The notes under the pieces were generated by a model. That model saw only the letters and a list, made by a program, of their open reading frames with translations. It did not search any database and was not told the DNA's origin. Source: Haematococcus lacustris (Eukaryota > Chlorophyta > Chlorophyceae > Chlamydomonadales > Haematococcaceae). Taken from it: a stretch of 64,000 nt of DNA. Each line of letters starts with the position of its first letter. Position 1 is the first letter of the stretch. Where the stretch lies: assembly GCA_030144725.1 (NCBI GenBank), contig JASKMD010000028.1:3169491-3233490 (forward strand). The letters are read 5' to 3'. Position numbers and translations under genes: made by a program. Shown piece after piece: positions 1 through 11,690 of this stretch.

Positions 1-181
1 AATCCGTTCAAGCTCCTTTACTCTTTACTGATCACCAGGGTTCGACAGTTGGTGATATCTGGTCTAAGGGCGCCCTTAACTGATGTCAGGGTAAACTACG
101 GGGACCCTATACACTGTTCATACCCCAAACAATTTTGCCGGCCTGCGGCCGGCTTGGAAGAGGCATGTTAGCTTACAGCAG

Positions 182-1152
182 CTAATAATGAGGCTTCAAA
201 GGTGTCCTCTGGGACACCACCTGCCTCCGTGCCAAACAAGGCCTCATCCACTTCATCACTCGACTCATGCTCTCACTCATGCTCTTCTTGCGCGCTCTCT
301 TCCCCCCATTGTGAGCCCCCATGACCCCATTGTGAGCCCCCATGAAGGTGCTGGCACCAACAGAGCAGAAAGCCACAAGCTTGCCAACATCTAGGCTGAG
401 GGTGTGAATCAGTATGACAGCTGTGATGTGCTCAGATGTGGCCCCCACCACTTTGACAGCGCATAAGAACGAGGTGTGGTAGATAAAGGACGATGGCTCC
501 AGATAGCGCACGTAGAGGAGCAAATGGTCCTCAGTTCCCACGTCCGTGCTGCTGTCAGCTAACAAGCTGAATAGGGGCTGGCTCGTACAGCTGCTAGCTG
601 TTGAGTGAGGAGGGTTTGGCTAATAGAGTAAAGAGCGGCACTGAAGTCATGCGGCATAGCTGGTGCCCCACTGTGAGTGGCAAACTGGAGGTGGGCTGCA
701 AAGGACATGGCTGAGTGGCCCCACAACACCATGAAGAGGGCTGCCAACACCATGCGGCGGTAGGTGCCTTGGACCACTGTTGTTGTTGCAGCCTTCACAG
801 CTGCTTTGATGGAGCTGGCACCCCCCCCAGCACGCTGTGCCATGCCGATGGCTTCTGAATGGGCCTTGCTCTTGGCGTGTTGGGCCAGCTCCGCCTCACA
901 CGTCACAGCCCCACCACCACCACTCGCCTTTGCAAATAAAGATGAGTTGGGCATGTGCTCCGAGCAAGTGGAGCAGTGGGCTTGGGGGGTGCCTCTCTCG
1001 TTGCATCCGCCACTGAACCTGCACCATGGGTACTTTGCTTGCAACTCCTTCTGCTTAGCCTCAGTCATTGCAGTCTTGTGGCCTCTGCGGATGCTGGAAG
1101 GTGCTGGCTCTTGGTCAATGAGAATAGGATCGTCTGGGCTAAGGCTGGCCAC
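182..1152 (-). pseudogene. hAT-type transposase relic (BED/TTF-like zinc finger plus start of the catalytic region)
   Basis: Reading from 1152 down, the product begins with a Cys/His cluster (CSTC followed by HAKSKAH) like the zinc fingers in front of ZNF862/hAT transposases. It continues in a second frame from about 565 with LADSSTDVGTEDHLLLYV and later VAFCSVGASTFMGAHNGV, which match the conserved DSSTD and first-acidic-residue regions of domesticated hAT proteins. The frame changes near 565-600 without a convincing intron, and the C-terminal two thirds (RNase H-like remainder and dimerisation region) is absent before the window edge. The tail carries a tandem repeat of MGAHNG from a duplicated 21-base block at about 310-350. 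Family assignment rests on recalled motifs. The copy is very probably dead. Confidence 0.6.
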
Positions 1153-1214
1153 TGGCTGCGGGGTGGACGGAGCCGAAGAGGTTGGGCTGGAAGGGGAGGG
1201 GGCTGGGCTCCTGC

Positions 1215-1640
1215 CCTGCTGCTGCTACCGTGATGCTGCCCTGCTGCTGATGACGTTGCTGCCCTGCTGTAGCTGCCCTGCTGCTGCTGCTGCTGCTGCT
1301 GCTGCCGCTGCTGCCCTGCTGTAGCTTCACTGCCGCTGCTGCTGCCGATGGTGCAGCACTTTAGCAGCAGCATGGCAGCATGTTAGCCCTGCTGCTGCCC
1401 TGCTGCTGCTCTGCTGCTGCTGCGCAGCCCTGCTGATGCTGCTACTGCCCTGCTCCTGCTGCTGCTGCCCTGCTGCTGTTGCCCTGCTGATGCAGCTGCT
1501 GCCCTGCTGCTGCTACCCTCCTGCTGCTGCAGCCATGCTGCTGCAGCTGCTGCCCTGCTGCTGCTCCACTGCCATTATGCTGCTGCCCTGCTGCTGCTAC
1601 CGTGATGCTGCCCTGCTGCTGCTGACGTGCAGGACCTGCT
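1215..1640. repeat. CTG/CCCTGCTG low-complexity tract
   Basis: About 420 bases made almost only of CTG trinucleotides interleaved with CCCTG, broken by short unique stretches. It gives poly-Gln, poly-Ser or poly-Leu readings in every frame, so the open frames across it are not evidence of a gene. It lies just 5' of the hAT relic on that relic's strand. Confidence 0.85.
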
Positions 1641-2050
1641 GCAGCACTTATTAAGAATGCTAAAATGATAATTATCAGACATATTATCCCAAACCAGTTT
1701 AATCCTCCCCGCATTGGGCGCATTGGGCTGACAAGGCCAGTTTCATCGGGAAAGGCGGGATTGCGGGCTGCGTGGTCTGCGCGGTTCAAGAAGTTAACAT
1801 GAGTTAACATGTGAACGCGGAGATGTCAACGTCGAAGATGTCAACGATGCGATGGTACCCACCAAGCGCCATCTGAATTGTCATCTGTCGCTGGTCCGAC
1901 GGAGTCTGCCTTACTTTCTTGCCTGGCTTTCCCATATCTGATAACGCAGCCGTGAGTTAGGTTTGAGATATGTACGGGCGCAACTAAGAATAACAGGCGC
2001 CCGTAGATAGCCCGTGAACTCCCCCCCGTAACCCAAATTTTGAAAACCAC

Positions 2051-2090
2051 GGGCCCCCGTACTGGGCCTTCGGCCCAGTTACGGGGGCCC
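2051..2090. repeat. Near-perfect inverted repeat (hairpin)
   Basis: Arms GGGCCCCCGTA-CTGGGCC and GGCCCAG-TTACGGGGGCCC flank a TTC loop, with one unpaired base in the stem. It sits in an otherwise gene-free stretch between the hAT relic and the amidohydrolase exons, and is followed by another GTACGGGCCCCGTAC palindrome at about 2110. This could be the end of a small non-autonomous element. No protein is encoded here. Confidence 0.6.
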
Positions 2091-2422
2091 TCGCCAAAAT
2101 GGGTCAAAAGTACGGGCCCCGTACGGGGGGTCGAACCCTGCTGATCACCGTATTGATATGCCTTGCTGGTGATTTCACCAAATCATTTCGTCACCAAATT
2201 GTGTCACCAATTGTTTGAGCATGAGATGTTTATCAGTACGGTAATCAGAAGCATAAAACAAAGGAGGCATCAAATAAGTAACTCATCAAGGATGCCCTTT
2301 TCCCCCTTCAACAGCACCCGCCTCAGGATTCAATTCACTATGTTCTGCATGCGGGTGGGCCAGCAGGCGGGGAGTAGGGCAGCCAGGCAAGGGGCTTGCC
2401 TGTGTGGGGTGCCTGGCTGCAG

Positions 2423-5400
2423 GCAGGGGGGGCCATGCGGCCATGCCCCACCTGAACGTGGACCCCGTGGTGGCTGCAGCCGCCGTCATCACTGCACTGC
2501 AGGTCAGCGGGCAGCAGGCAGGCCAGCGCCAGGGCAGTGGCTGGCCGTCAAGGCCAGGGCAGCAGGCAGTGGGTAGGGCCGCCACCAGCATCAGCTGGTC
2601 ATCAGCCTCATGCCCTGATGGTCATGCAGATGAAGTGTGGCACCCCGCACGCACGCACACACTCTACCCCACCTCACATTTATTGAGCGAGGTCACACAT
2701 GTGTGAGAGTGGTGTGGGGTGGGTGTGGGGCACTGCAGACGCTTGTGTCCCGAGAGACCTCCCCGCTGGGCTCTGCGGTGCTGAGCGTGACGCTGCTGAG
2801 GGCAGGCGACTCCTACAATGTCATCCCTGATGTGGCGCAGCTGGGGGGGACCATCAGGTGATCAGCTGGGACGAGCCATCAGGTGATCTGTGCCTGCAGA
2901 TCTGCAGGGAGCAGTGGTGTTGAAGTAAAGGGGTTGGAGGAGGCTGGGGGAGGGGGCAGGCTGGCTGGGAGAGGGGGAGGGTGGGCTGAGGGACCGGGCA
3001 GCAGAGGGCTGGGGTATGTGTGGTGCACCCAGCCCCTGCACCCAGCCCTTGCCACCAGCCCCTGTCCCTGCCCTTGTCTCTGCCCCTGCCCCTGCACCCT
3101 GCACCCTGCCCCTGCACCCTGCCCCTGCACCCTGCCCCTGCACCCTGCCCCTGCACCCTGCCCCGGTGTTGCCTCCAGAGCTCTAGACCACGAGGCGATG
3201 ATGCGGCTGCAGAGCCGTGTGGGCAGCCTGAGTGAAGGCGTGGCTCAGGGCTATGGCTGCAGCGCGGAGGTGGACTGGCGGCAGGACCAGCAGCCGGTAG
3301 GGCAGGGCGGGCCTCTTTGTAGCCAGGTGCCCGCAGCTGCCAACAATACACACCCCTGCCACCGCTGGCGTCAGGTCAGGGGCTTGCATGAAGTTGGCCA
3401 TGCCATGCCACCTCCCACCAAACCACCCTCTGCTGCCAGTTGACTAACTGTCGTGCTGCTGCTGCTGCCGCTGCTTTGCTGCTGCAGTACTATCCACCCA
3501 CAGTGAACGACGCAGCCGTGGAGCGTGTCACGCAGCAGATGGCTGCCAAGTGAGTGACCCTCCCCTCCCGCTGGACAGCCTGTAGCCTGCAGCCTCTTGT
3601 GAGGGCAGAGCAGACACAGCTCAAGGTCCCTGATGCAGTCACTGGGCAGGGCCAACGAGCCAGAGGTACGAGGGTGATGGTGGGTTTGGGAACCAGTGCT
3701 GAGTTAGAGTTGCGCTACAATGCAGGGGCTGTTGCAGTGAGGGGTCTAGTGAGTAGGTCATGCAGTGAGGTCTGGGATGTGGAGGTAACCGAGGCAGTCA
3801 GGCAATCAGGTAGTTTAGGCAGTCGAGTTGGGAGGCTCAGGTAGGTCAGGGTCAGCACATTCCATGACAGCGTAGGCACAGCTCAACCAGCAAAGACCGG
3901 CTGTGGTGTTGCAATGAGGGTTCTACTGGTAATAGTCGTCAAGCTACTGAGGAGGTATGGCATGGTGGGTTACAAGCCAGCCTCCAGAGGCAAAACCCTG
4001 GAAGGGAAACTGGTTTGGAAGAAGGGAAAGGGAGCAATGGTAGTGCTCTTCCCAATGAAGGAGAAAGGTATTAGCTCGTTGGAAGCACGGTTCACTCTCT
4101 TCCCTGGCTGGCAGCTGACCACAATGGGAGCTGTCTTCCGTCCTTCCTTAGCCGCACATCCTCCCCACAATCCCAGCCAACACCCTCCTCATCCTCATCC
4201 TCACCAGCATTACATGACGATGGCCCATTGGCGTTGCCACAACTCAGAGCCTTACAGGGTGACTGTGTCAAGCTTGCTTGGTGAGGGCATGCCATGCCTC
4301 ATGGCCCTGGCACATGCCCAGCCCCTGTCAGGCACACCCAGCCATGTAGGCAGGCTGCGTGCCCATGTTGGTGAGCGAGTGGGTCCATGTGGCTGTGTCC
4401 TGCTCAGGCTGCTGGGCGCTGACAAGGTGGTGCAGGTGGAGCCCATCATGCCAGGTAGGGGCCCCGCAGCGCCCTGACCTGTCAATGGGGTAACACAGTG
4501 TGTGGGGTGACCCTTACACCCCTAACACCCCTGATCCGGCCGGTGGGGTTACCCTACACAAGAAAAAGTGGGCTGGCCCTACCCAACATATCAGGGTTAG
4601 GGTTAGGATAGAAATGTGTAAACCCTAACCCAGGCCGCAAACCCCAACTCCTAACCTTACCCCAAACACCCAATGTGCTCCCCGCCTTGCCAGGCCTCCT
4701 ATATGTTAGTTTGTTAGGTTTCACTGCACATTCACATTGTAGCAACTGATGAGGGGTGGGCTGCAGTGGCTGATAGATGCTATTTAGGCCTGAACAGCAA
4801 CTCGTGTTTGCCCGAGTCGAGTGGCGTGCAGTTGTTGTCAGCCTCAAGAAAGGAAAGGAAGAAAGCAAGCAAGCCAGGAGCAAGCAAGATAGAGAATACG
4901 AACTCAACCCTTCTACTGTCAGGCCAACAAAACTCATTCAACAAGGAACAGCATGTTAGACTGTGGGTAATCTTGCTCCGCTACAATCAAATTGAAGCAT
5001 CCTCAGTCGCACCCTTGATGACTGCAAACCCTACATCGATGGCACGTGCGTGGGCAAACCCCATGACCACTGGGCACCTTATCAAAAATAACAGCTTGAC
5101 GCTAAAAAGGCTACCTGCCCGTTGCACTAGCAAACTAACATTGGGTTTGTCGTTGAGGGCCGGTCTGCAGCGGTCTGCGGTGCAGCTGTGCGGTGCAGTG
5201 CGGTGCAGTGCGGTGCAGCTGTCAGGCAGGCATGAAGGACTACTGTCAGGCAGGCATGAAATAAGGAGGGGCAGCATCAAGGACCAGCACCAGCAGACAC
5301 TACCTGGCACTAGCTGGATCAACCATATGCCAGGCAGGGCCAAGTCTCCATGCATGCATATCTTGCTTGGCACTATTGTGTGGTTTGTGGTGTGTTCATG

Positions 5401-6462
5401 CATCACTCTGATGAGTGACAGGGTGCCGGGCGTCTTGTGAGGGATGTGTTAGCCTCCCACCGGGCTCACATCAACCCACTCCAGCCTACCAAGCCCCTCA
5501 TCCACCCATCCCTGCCCTCTGCCCCACCTGCCTGTCCCCATCCCCTGATGAGAGACATGACTTGGGTTCTGCCCTGTGCCCCACCCGCCTGACCCCTGCC
5601 GCTGTTTGCAGCGGAGGACTTTTCCTTCTACTGCCAGCAGGTCAGACGCACCTTAAGCACCCTCCCAACACCCTGCCCCACCTTGCCTGCCAGCAGCCAT
5701 CTGCCCCTTGTGATGCAAACCGTTTCCCACCATGCCCATGCTTAGCGCAGCTGTCCCCGTCCTGCTTGCTGCCGCTTGTTGGCCTGGGTCCCATGCCTGC
5801 CGGCTTTTCTGACCCTACCGCATGCCCCTGGCGCTCCTCTCCTCTGCTCCTGGGCTGGCAGGTACCATGCACGTTTGGCTTCCTGGGCATCCGCAACGAA
5901 ACGTTGGGCTCCGTCCATAACCTCCATAGCCCACAGTGCGTACTGCGGCTGCACTGCCACTGCCACGCAACACTACCTCCCTTCCGTTCCCTTACCCCTA
6001 GACATGCTCACCCGCATTTCCCAGCCTGCTCAACAGCCACACTACCGCCAAAGCAACATACTGCGCCTCTTGCTCGCCTCCTCCTTCAGCGCCTCAACCT
6101 TTGCCTTTCGCCACCGACCATAGTTGTTGCTGCCTGCCCAGCCTCCTATCCCCCTAGTGCCATACCTACCTACTCCCCTTCCTACTTCCGTGTCTGCATC
6201 ATCACTCCACCACTCTCATTTTTGGTCCCAGGGTAGCTGCCTGCTGCTGCCACCGCCACCCTCCTGCCCAGGGCAGCTGGCTGCTGCTGCCCTTCCCTGC
6301 AGATTCTTGTTGGACGAGTCCGTGCTGCACAAGGGCGCGGCGCTGCATGCAGCCTGGGCCTTGACTTACCTGGACCTACTCAATGCTGAAGCTCTTGAGG
6401 CGTCGGGCTCAGGACAGGCACCCGATGCACCTAATGGACTGGCCGCACGTGACGAGCTGTGA
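2423..6462 (+). CDS. M20-family amidohydrolase (IAA-amino-acid hydrolase ILR1-like), 3' part, ER-retained
   Basis: Seven exons join in phase: 2423-2502, 2739-2857, 3179-3296, 3488-3549, 4408-4454, 5612-5640 and 5862-5935, then the last exon 6303-6462. They carry GHAAMPH of the lid/dimerisation domain, GDSYNVIPD, GGTIRALD, MPAEDFSFY, HNLHSP and KGAALHAAWA in the order seen in plant IAA-amino-acid hydrolases (M20D), which release free auxin or similar acids from amide conjugates. The C terminus ARDEL resembles the KDEL/HDEL ER-retention tail of plant members. The N-terminal catalytic half (CGHD and the Glu-Glu pair) is not found upstream, where TE debris and hairpins lie. The gene is therefore truncated, rearranged or misassembled at its 5' side. 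The junction between exons 2 and 3 spans a repeat-filled intron. Confidence 0.85.
3057..3168. repeat. CCCTGCACC minisatellite in an amidohydrolase intron
   Basis: Tandem CCCTGCACCCTGCC-type units fill the polypyrimidine side of the intron before the exon at 3179. Such C-rich arrays recur in introns throughout the window. Confidence 0.8.
4563..4672. repeat. Interstitial telomere-like TTAGGG / CCCTAA motifs
   Basis: GGGTTAGGGTTAGG at about 4596 is followed within 25 bases by AACCCTAACCC in the opposite orientation, in a longer stretch of C/A-rich text (CCTAACC, CCTTACCCC). TTAGGG is the telomere unit of some Chlamydomonadales. The array is too short to be a telomere. It lies in an intron of the amidohydrolase. 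Confidence 0.4.
4950..5040 (-). repeat. Dispersed repeat, copy 1 (inverted relative to 22596-22675)
   Basis: The segment with TGACTGTGGGTAATC-like text, then CCTCAGTCGCACCCTTGATGA, closely matches the reverse complement of 22596-22675. On the minus strand both read a peptide FxVIKGATEDAS, so they may be the coding tail of a shared mobile element. Here it lies inside an amidohydrolase intron. Confidence 0.55.
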
Positions 6463-7540
6463 CGTAGCAGATGCTCGACAAGGCTGGGCCTAGGCAGGCC
6501 TGGACAAGCAAGCTCATAGGTCGGTTTGTCCTGTCGCTGTTCTAGTCAACACGCTGGCATGCTGCTATGCTAGTGTCCATGTTGGCAAATGCAAAGCAAC
6601 ACCCTTTCCCAAGCAAGAACTGTCCCGCAGGCCTGCTGGCATAGGGGTGCTTCTCCCTCCACTGTAACACCCTTGACGGCTTCAATACCCACCCCTGGAC
6701 TGCCCGTCATGCAATACATATTGCTCGTCCACCCTTCCTACCCTCTGCTTCATCAAGGGTCTGCAAGGCTTTGGTGGACTCAGCCTGTCTCACTGACGAC
6801 CGCACAGCTCACCATCACTGCCGCTCCACATCTCACCTCACACCTCGTCAGCTCCAGCTCCACCTAAGACACTCAGCTGTGTTGGTGACGCTCCCACCTC
6901 AATTAATCCTCGCTGTACATCAGTGATCTGATCGACCAGGTTTGGGAACCTCACTGGAAGGACATCGTCCTCGCATACAACCTGCGTCGCGGGTCCCAGT
7001 CCCAGCCCCGTCGCTCCCTTGTTGCTTTGCTAAAGGGTGCTAAAGGATACTTCGTACGAGGGCCGTACGTCACAGTGTGACTCCACACGGAAAGGACAGC
7101 AGGACGAGTACTACGCCTCTCAACCTGCTGCTTAGACTGCCAGCCTTCTTGTAGCAGTGGACAGTAACAGAGTTTGCAACAGGAGCCGCATGCGATCAGC
7201 GATAGCGGCAGTCACCCCTGTCCCGATACTAGGAACAACGACGCAGGCGTATTGAAGTAGTCTTGCACGCCGTATTGAAATAGTCTGTGCCGAAGGGTGC
7301 AGCAAAGACAGGGTGCCGAAGGGTGCAGAAAAGCGTGCCTTGTCACTCGTCATAGCCTCCTGAATTGCGTTTGGGCCTGGTGAGCAGCGCATTGCCCGTT
7401 GTGGAAGCAGCGACCAGTCGGCAAATAGTCAGCTTTCTTAGAGTGTAAAAAGAAAAAAGTTTAGAAAAAGCCGTAGTAGGATTGGCCCGCAAAACCTTCG
7501 CAAAAACTATCGCAAAACTCCGGAAGTCAAGCCAAGCGGG
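6463..7540. other. Intergenic stretch between amidohydrolase and LCIB-like gene
   Basis: No exon recognised. It should hold the amidohydrolase 3' UTR (TGTAA at 6663) and the promoter and 5' UTR of the LCIB-like gene. No diagnostic regulatory motif was identified. Confidence 0.5.
6663..6667 (+). terminator. TGTAA candidate polyadenylation signal of the amidohydrolase
   Basis: TGTAA is the usual polyadenylation signal of volvocine algae. This one lies 200 bases after the amidohydrolase stop, a normal 3' UTR length. Confidence 0.4.
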
Positions 7541-10400
7541 ATGGCCACGATGAACGGGATGAAGATGAGGACTCCTACATCTGTATCAGCCTCATCTCGT
7601 CCAGTGGCAAAGCCAGTCCCGACCTGCTGCCCCAGCTGCATGTGCAGCAGCTGCCGCGGCGTGTCTGTGCGCGCCCTTGCTTTGGCACCTAGCCCGAGGC
7701 AGGAAGGAATCTCTGTTCGCCAAGCCAACTTCAGCACCAATGCCACCGCAGTCGCCACAGCTGGGCCAAGGGTTGAGAATGAGGCAGACCTCAACCAGAG
7801 GTGCGGGCGGTTGTGGATAAGCACGGCCTCATTATCGCAAGCCAGGTCAGCAGGTGCTTCAATTGCGCAGCATGCCCGGCTCAGGCACCACAACGTGTCT
7901 GGCTACTTCCCATCGGCGTTGGGCGTGGACGACTTCATGGCCCGTGTGGAGGTCGCTCTGTCAGGCTTTGGCTTTACAGGCGAAAACTCCATTGGTGAGC
8001 GACCCGCAACAGGCGGAGTGTCAATCGACCAAGTACACGATGACAAGCAACATGACGAGTTTGATTGACCTGTGTCGAACATGCAGCCATGACCAACTTG
8101 TGCCGTGACGAGGTGACAACGGTGCTCAAGGACAAGATTGAGTCAGTCTTTGGTGGCTCGTTCAACACCAATGGCCTAGGCGCTGTCCTGACCTGCGGGG
8201 TCACGGGAATGGGAGCTGGTTTTAGCCACTCACCTGTTTCGGTGAGCCGATAGCGTCAGATTCGGACATCTGTTTATTTGCGTCCATCCATGGCCAAACA
8301 CAGGGTTAACACATGTTTAACTCCACTTGCTACCCACCTCATTTCAACAGCAACACATGCGTATATCTATCCACATCCATTCTCACCTATGCCTAGCTCC
8401 ACTGTTGTTTTAAAGCCATCGGTGGGAAGCATGGCCTGACCCGCAGAATGGCAAGGAGCACTATGTGTTCTTCGCGTTTCCCCACATTGGCATTAACTCT
8501 GCTGGGGAGGTGGGAGCCATCACCCGCCCCGGGCGGCCAGTCAAGAGCTGTGCCTGCGGAGCTCTGCAAAAGTGCCTGATTGAGTTGAAGGCGGAGGGCT
8601 ACTCCAAGAACTGCAAGGTGAGATAGCATGGGTTCCCATTCAATGACAACATGCACCATTGATGGCCCTGCGTGATGGCTTTGCAATGATGCTTAACATG
8701 TAGCCCTGCTTCCCTTGTTTGCTGCAAGCCTACCAACCCTAGCTGCCTGCCTTGTGATTGCAGGTGCCTGGAGTGCACGACCCCCTTGACCCTGAGTACT
8801 CGATCCTCAAGCAGCGCCTGGCACGCCGTGTGCGCTATGAGAACATCGACCCCACTAAGATGGATCTGGTCAGCATCACTGGCCTGGCCGAGCGTACCAT
8901 CACTAACGTCAGTGCAGGGCCAAAGCAGTAAACTGCAACCTGCACCTCCAAACTGCTGCAATTGCTCCCCATGTGTTGCTGGCCAAGCCATGATTTTCAA
9001 GTATCTCACTACTCCACCGCAGCCACACAGCATCACCTGCGCATCACCACTCTCGCCTCTGCAGGACATTGAGTACCTGATTGAGAAGGCTGTTGACTTC
9101 AAGAAAGCAAACATTGCAGTGGTGACCGGAGTACAGGTGAGGCCTGCCATTGACATCATCGGTGGAAAGAAGTTGTGGCTTGTGTTGTCGAGAGTAGTAG
9201 CAAAGCTTGTGTCTACTGTCAGGACCTCCAGTGCCTAGCTTCCATGGTTGTATGGCAGTGACGCAGGCCTTCTCGCAGTACTCAAACCAGGAGTCAGCTT
9301 GTCATGCCTCCTGTGCTTGGACATGGTCACAGATCCACAACTGGGCAACTGAGCTAGATGCCAGGAGTGGTGTGCCCTCGCTTGAGTTTGTGGCACCTGC
9401 CAAGGTGTTCGTGGTTGTGGACGGCAGGAAGACTTTCATCGACCTGTCGCGCGTGCCGGTAAGGCTATGTCTGGCAGTGACCTCACCGCCGTGCATGGTG
9501 GCTGTAAGCTGCGCCAAGACTATCTGGGGTCACCATGCTGTGTCACATCACACGCCACATCATAGGGCTGACGGTTTTGAATGCATGGGCGTAATCATCA
9601 CTGACACCATTTGGTGACTATACAGTTCAAGGTGATGTGTTTCTTCTGACAGACACTGCTCTCCTGTTGTCACACCCTCCGCAGACCATGTCGCCCCGCC
9701 AGCTGCAGCTGATGGCCAAGGCCAGTGTCAGTGGGCACAAGGATGAGGACCAGGTGGCTATTGGCAAGACAGTGGCTGGCACCCTGAAGGAGATTCCCCT
9801 CAAATGTGAGTGCAAAATGCTGGGCACACCATGAGCACCATGAGCACCTCACCAGTGCTACCCTGACCACAGCCCCCTTGCCTGAAAAGCGCCTAATCAA
9901 CTTCTTCTGTGCGCCGCTTGTGTGATGCGCAGATCTCACTCAGCGCCTGGGTGTGACCAAGGACCCTGAGGAGCTGTGAGTGGAGCGCTGAGATTGCACA
10001 GCAGTATCTTGTGATGTGCCTGCACCCTGACCTCACCCATTGGAACTCTCCAACCCCTGCATGTGCAGGCAAAAGCAGTGCTATTGATTGAGGCCGGTGC
10101 TTTGGGCATACCATGCTTGTCTCCTACCGTGAACTGCCCGTGCTGCAGCTGCTGTCCTGCTATTGCAATAGCTCTACCTGTATACACATATGCCTGCCGG
10201 GTTGTCAGGGCCCCATGAGGAGACCAAGGACAGACAGATATGTACACTACATGCTGTATGGTGGGCACAATGACGCACCTGTTGGGCCTGTGCTGTGACT
10301 GTGCAGGACCATGCCTGGCATGTCCTACACCTGGACTGCGGGCATCATTGCGGATGAGCCCGATGAGGACCACTCTGAGCACACCTCCTTCTCCCAGTGA
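7541..10400 (+). CDS. LCIB-like: LCIB/LCIC-family low-CO2-inducible protein (beta-carbonic-anhydrase-like)
   Basis: In-phase exons: 7541-7994 (N-terminal junctions uncertain), 8087-8241, 8447-8617, 8764-8907, 9065-9136, 9333-9458, 9685-9805, 9933-9975 and 10307-10400. The product has the family blocks FPSALGVDDF, TNLCRDEV, GLGAVLTCGVTGMGAGFSHS, FAFPHIGI, CACGAL, GVHDPLDPEYSILKQRLARR, VVTGVQIHNW and LEFVAPAK. In Chlamydomonas, LCIB/LCIC form a stromal complex around the pyrenoid that recaptures CO2; the fold is beta-carbonic-anhydrase-like. I take the Cys in LTCGV, the His in FPHIG and the Cys in CACGA as the zinc ligands; all are present. The N terminus is Ser/Ala/Arg-rich and transit-like. 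Around 7788-7845 the conserved peptide EVRAVVDKHGLIIASQ lies in another frame than the sequence on either side, so a small intron or paired indels remain unresolved. Confidence 0.88.
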
Positions 10401-11047
10401 GAGGCCACTGCAGCCCTTTGGCCTCAGGGACAGCACACAAGGGGTCCACAGCGTGCTGCAGAACCCAGTCGTGGCAGTTTCATGCCAGAGGCGAACCCTC
10501 TTGCGCTTCTTTGGAAACATTTATTGGACTCCTTGGCAGCCATACCCTAGGGCACAAGTCTAAGGTGCTCAGGTCAGGCTTGAGCTGGCTACAGCCAGAG
10601 TGGGAGGGGACAGCCATGGAATAGCAGTGTTTTGCTGCTGTTGGTAAGGGTGTCACCGTGGCATGCTCTTGCAGCTACAAGCTTGCCAGGCACACTGTGC
10701 ACGATAGCTTGCCTCAAGCAGGGAGTGAGTAATGCTGTCAGATGGTCAATGGGTCTGAACAGCAAGGTATCAACGTGGAGTACACACGAGCATGATCTCA
10801 CCGATGTTGGTGAGAAAAGCTCCCAACAATCGCTGCTGTGGCAGGTAGCCAGGAGACGGGGTATGAGCAATGCAGTCCACACTGTCCAATGCTATGTCAT
10901 CCTAGTCTTGACCCGTGATCATTCCATAGCTGCGAAATGCATGTCCCGTCGGCAATGCCAGGGGCAGTGTACACGCCGTGACGGTCAGTTTCATCAGTGA
11001 GAATATGCAGGGCACCCTGGAATGTTTCGGAATTGTTGGGAACATTC

Positions 11048-11052
11048 TGTAA
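11048..11052 (+). terminator. TGTAA candidate polyadenylation signal of the LCIB-like gene
   Basis: First TGTAA found in my reading after the LCIB-like stop at 10400, about 650 bases downstream. It sits just before the start of Fanzor-related sequence. Confidence 0.35.
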
Positions 11053-11559
11053 AAATATCTGTTATGGTCATTAATGTATGCATCACACAGTTGATTAACA
11101 AAGCGACAATCAAGATGGTTTGGAAGAAGCGGAAGGGCAGCGCCAAGGAAAAAAGGGCTCGGCAAGGAGATCGAAAGGTTCGTGTCCCTAGCCGACTGTG
11201 AGCTCCGTGAGTTACACGCTGTGTAGTAGCCCGTCGCTCCTGTTCGTAGCGTCTCGTTCCCCTCAAAGCAAGCAACGACATGCGTCGGGATGGCTGGAGC
11301 AAACAAAGACGTCGGGTGACAGGCCGCGCCCGCCTTGTGTGTCCCCGCACTGTTTGTGTCCCCGCATCGTGTCTTGGCCTGTCACAGTGGCCTGTCAAAC
11401 TGTTGATTGTGCTTGGCCGCAGGTCATCAAGGTCCCGGAGGGCGCTGTGCTGCGCGGGTGCAAGAAGAACAGGCGCAAGCTAATGGCGCACTTCCAGCTG
11501 CGGGCTGAGGTGCACAGCCAGCTCCGCGTCATTGTGTCGCTGTTTGTGTTGCGGATTTT

Positions 11560-11690
11560 TCTGACTTGCCTGGTGGGCTACCCCACCCCCGGGGTACCGC
11601 AGCGCCCCTTACCCCCATTCCCCCCGCATGCCCCTGCCCAGCCTGCCCCTGCCCAGCCTGCCAGCAGGTGGTGGGACTGTGACTTTGACT
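11560..11690 (+). repeat. Shared GTGGGCTACCCC..CCAGCAG segment, copy 1 (introner-like)
   Basis: The segment TTCTGACTTGCCTGGTGGGC onward, through a CCCCTGCCCAGCC-rich middle, to CCAGCAGGTGGTGGGAC recurs at about 20893-21062 in the other Fanzor half, at a different place in the protein. It has GT at the left and CAG at the right boundary, so each copy could be a spliceable intron. Confidence 0.5.
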
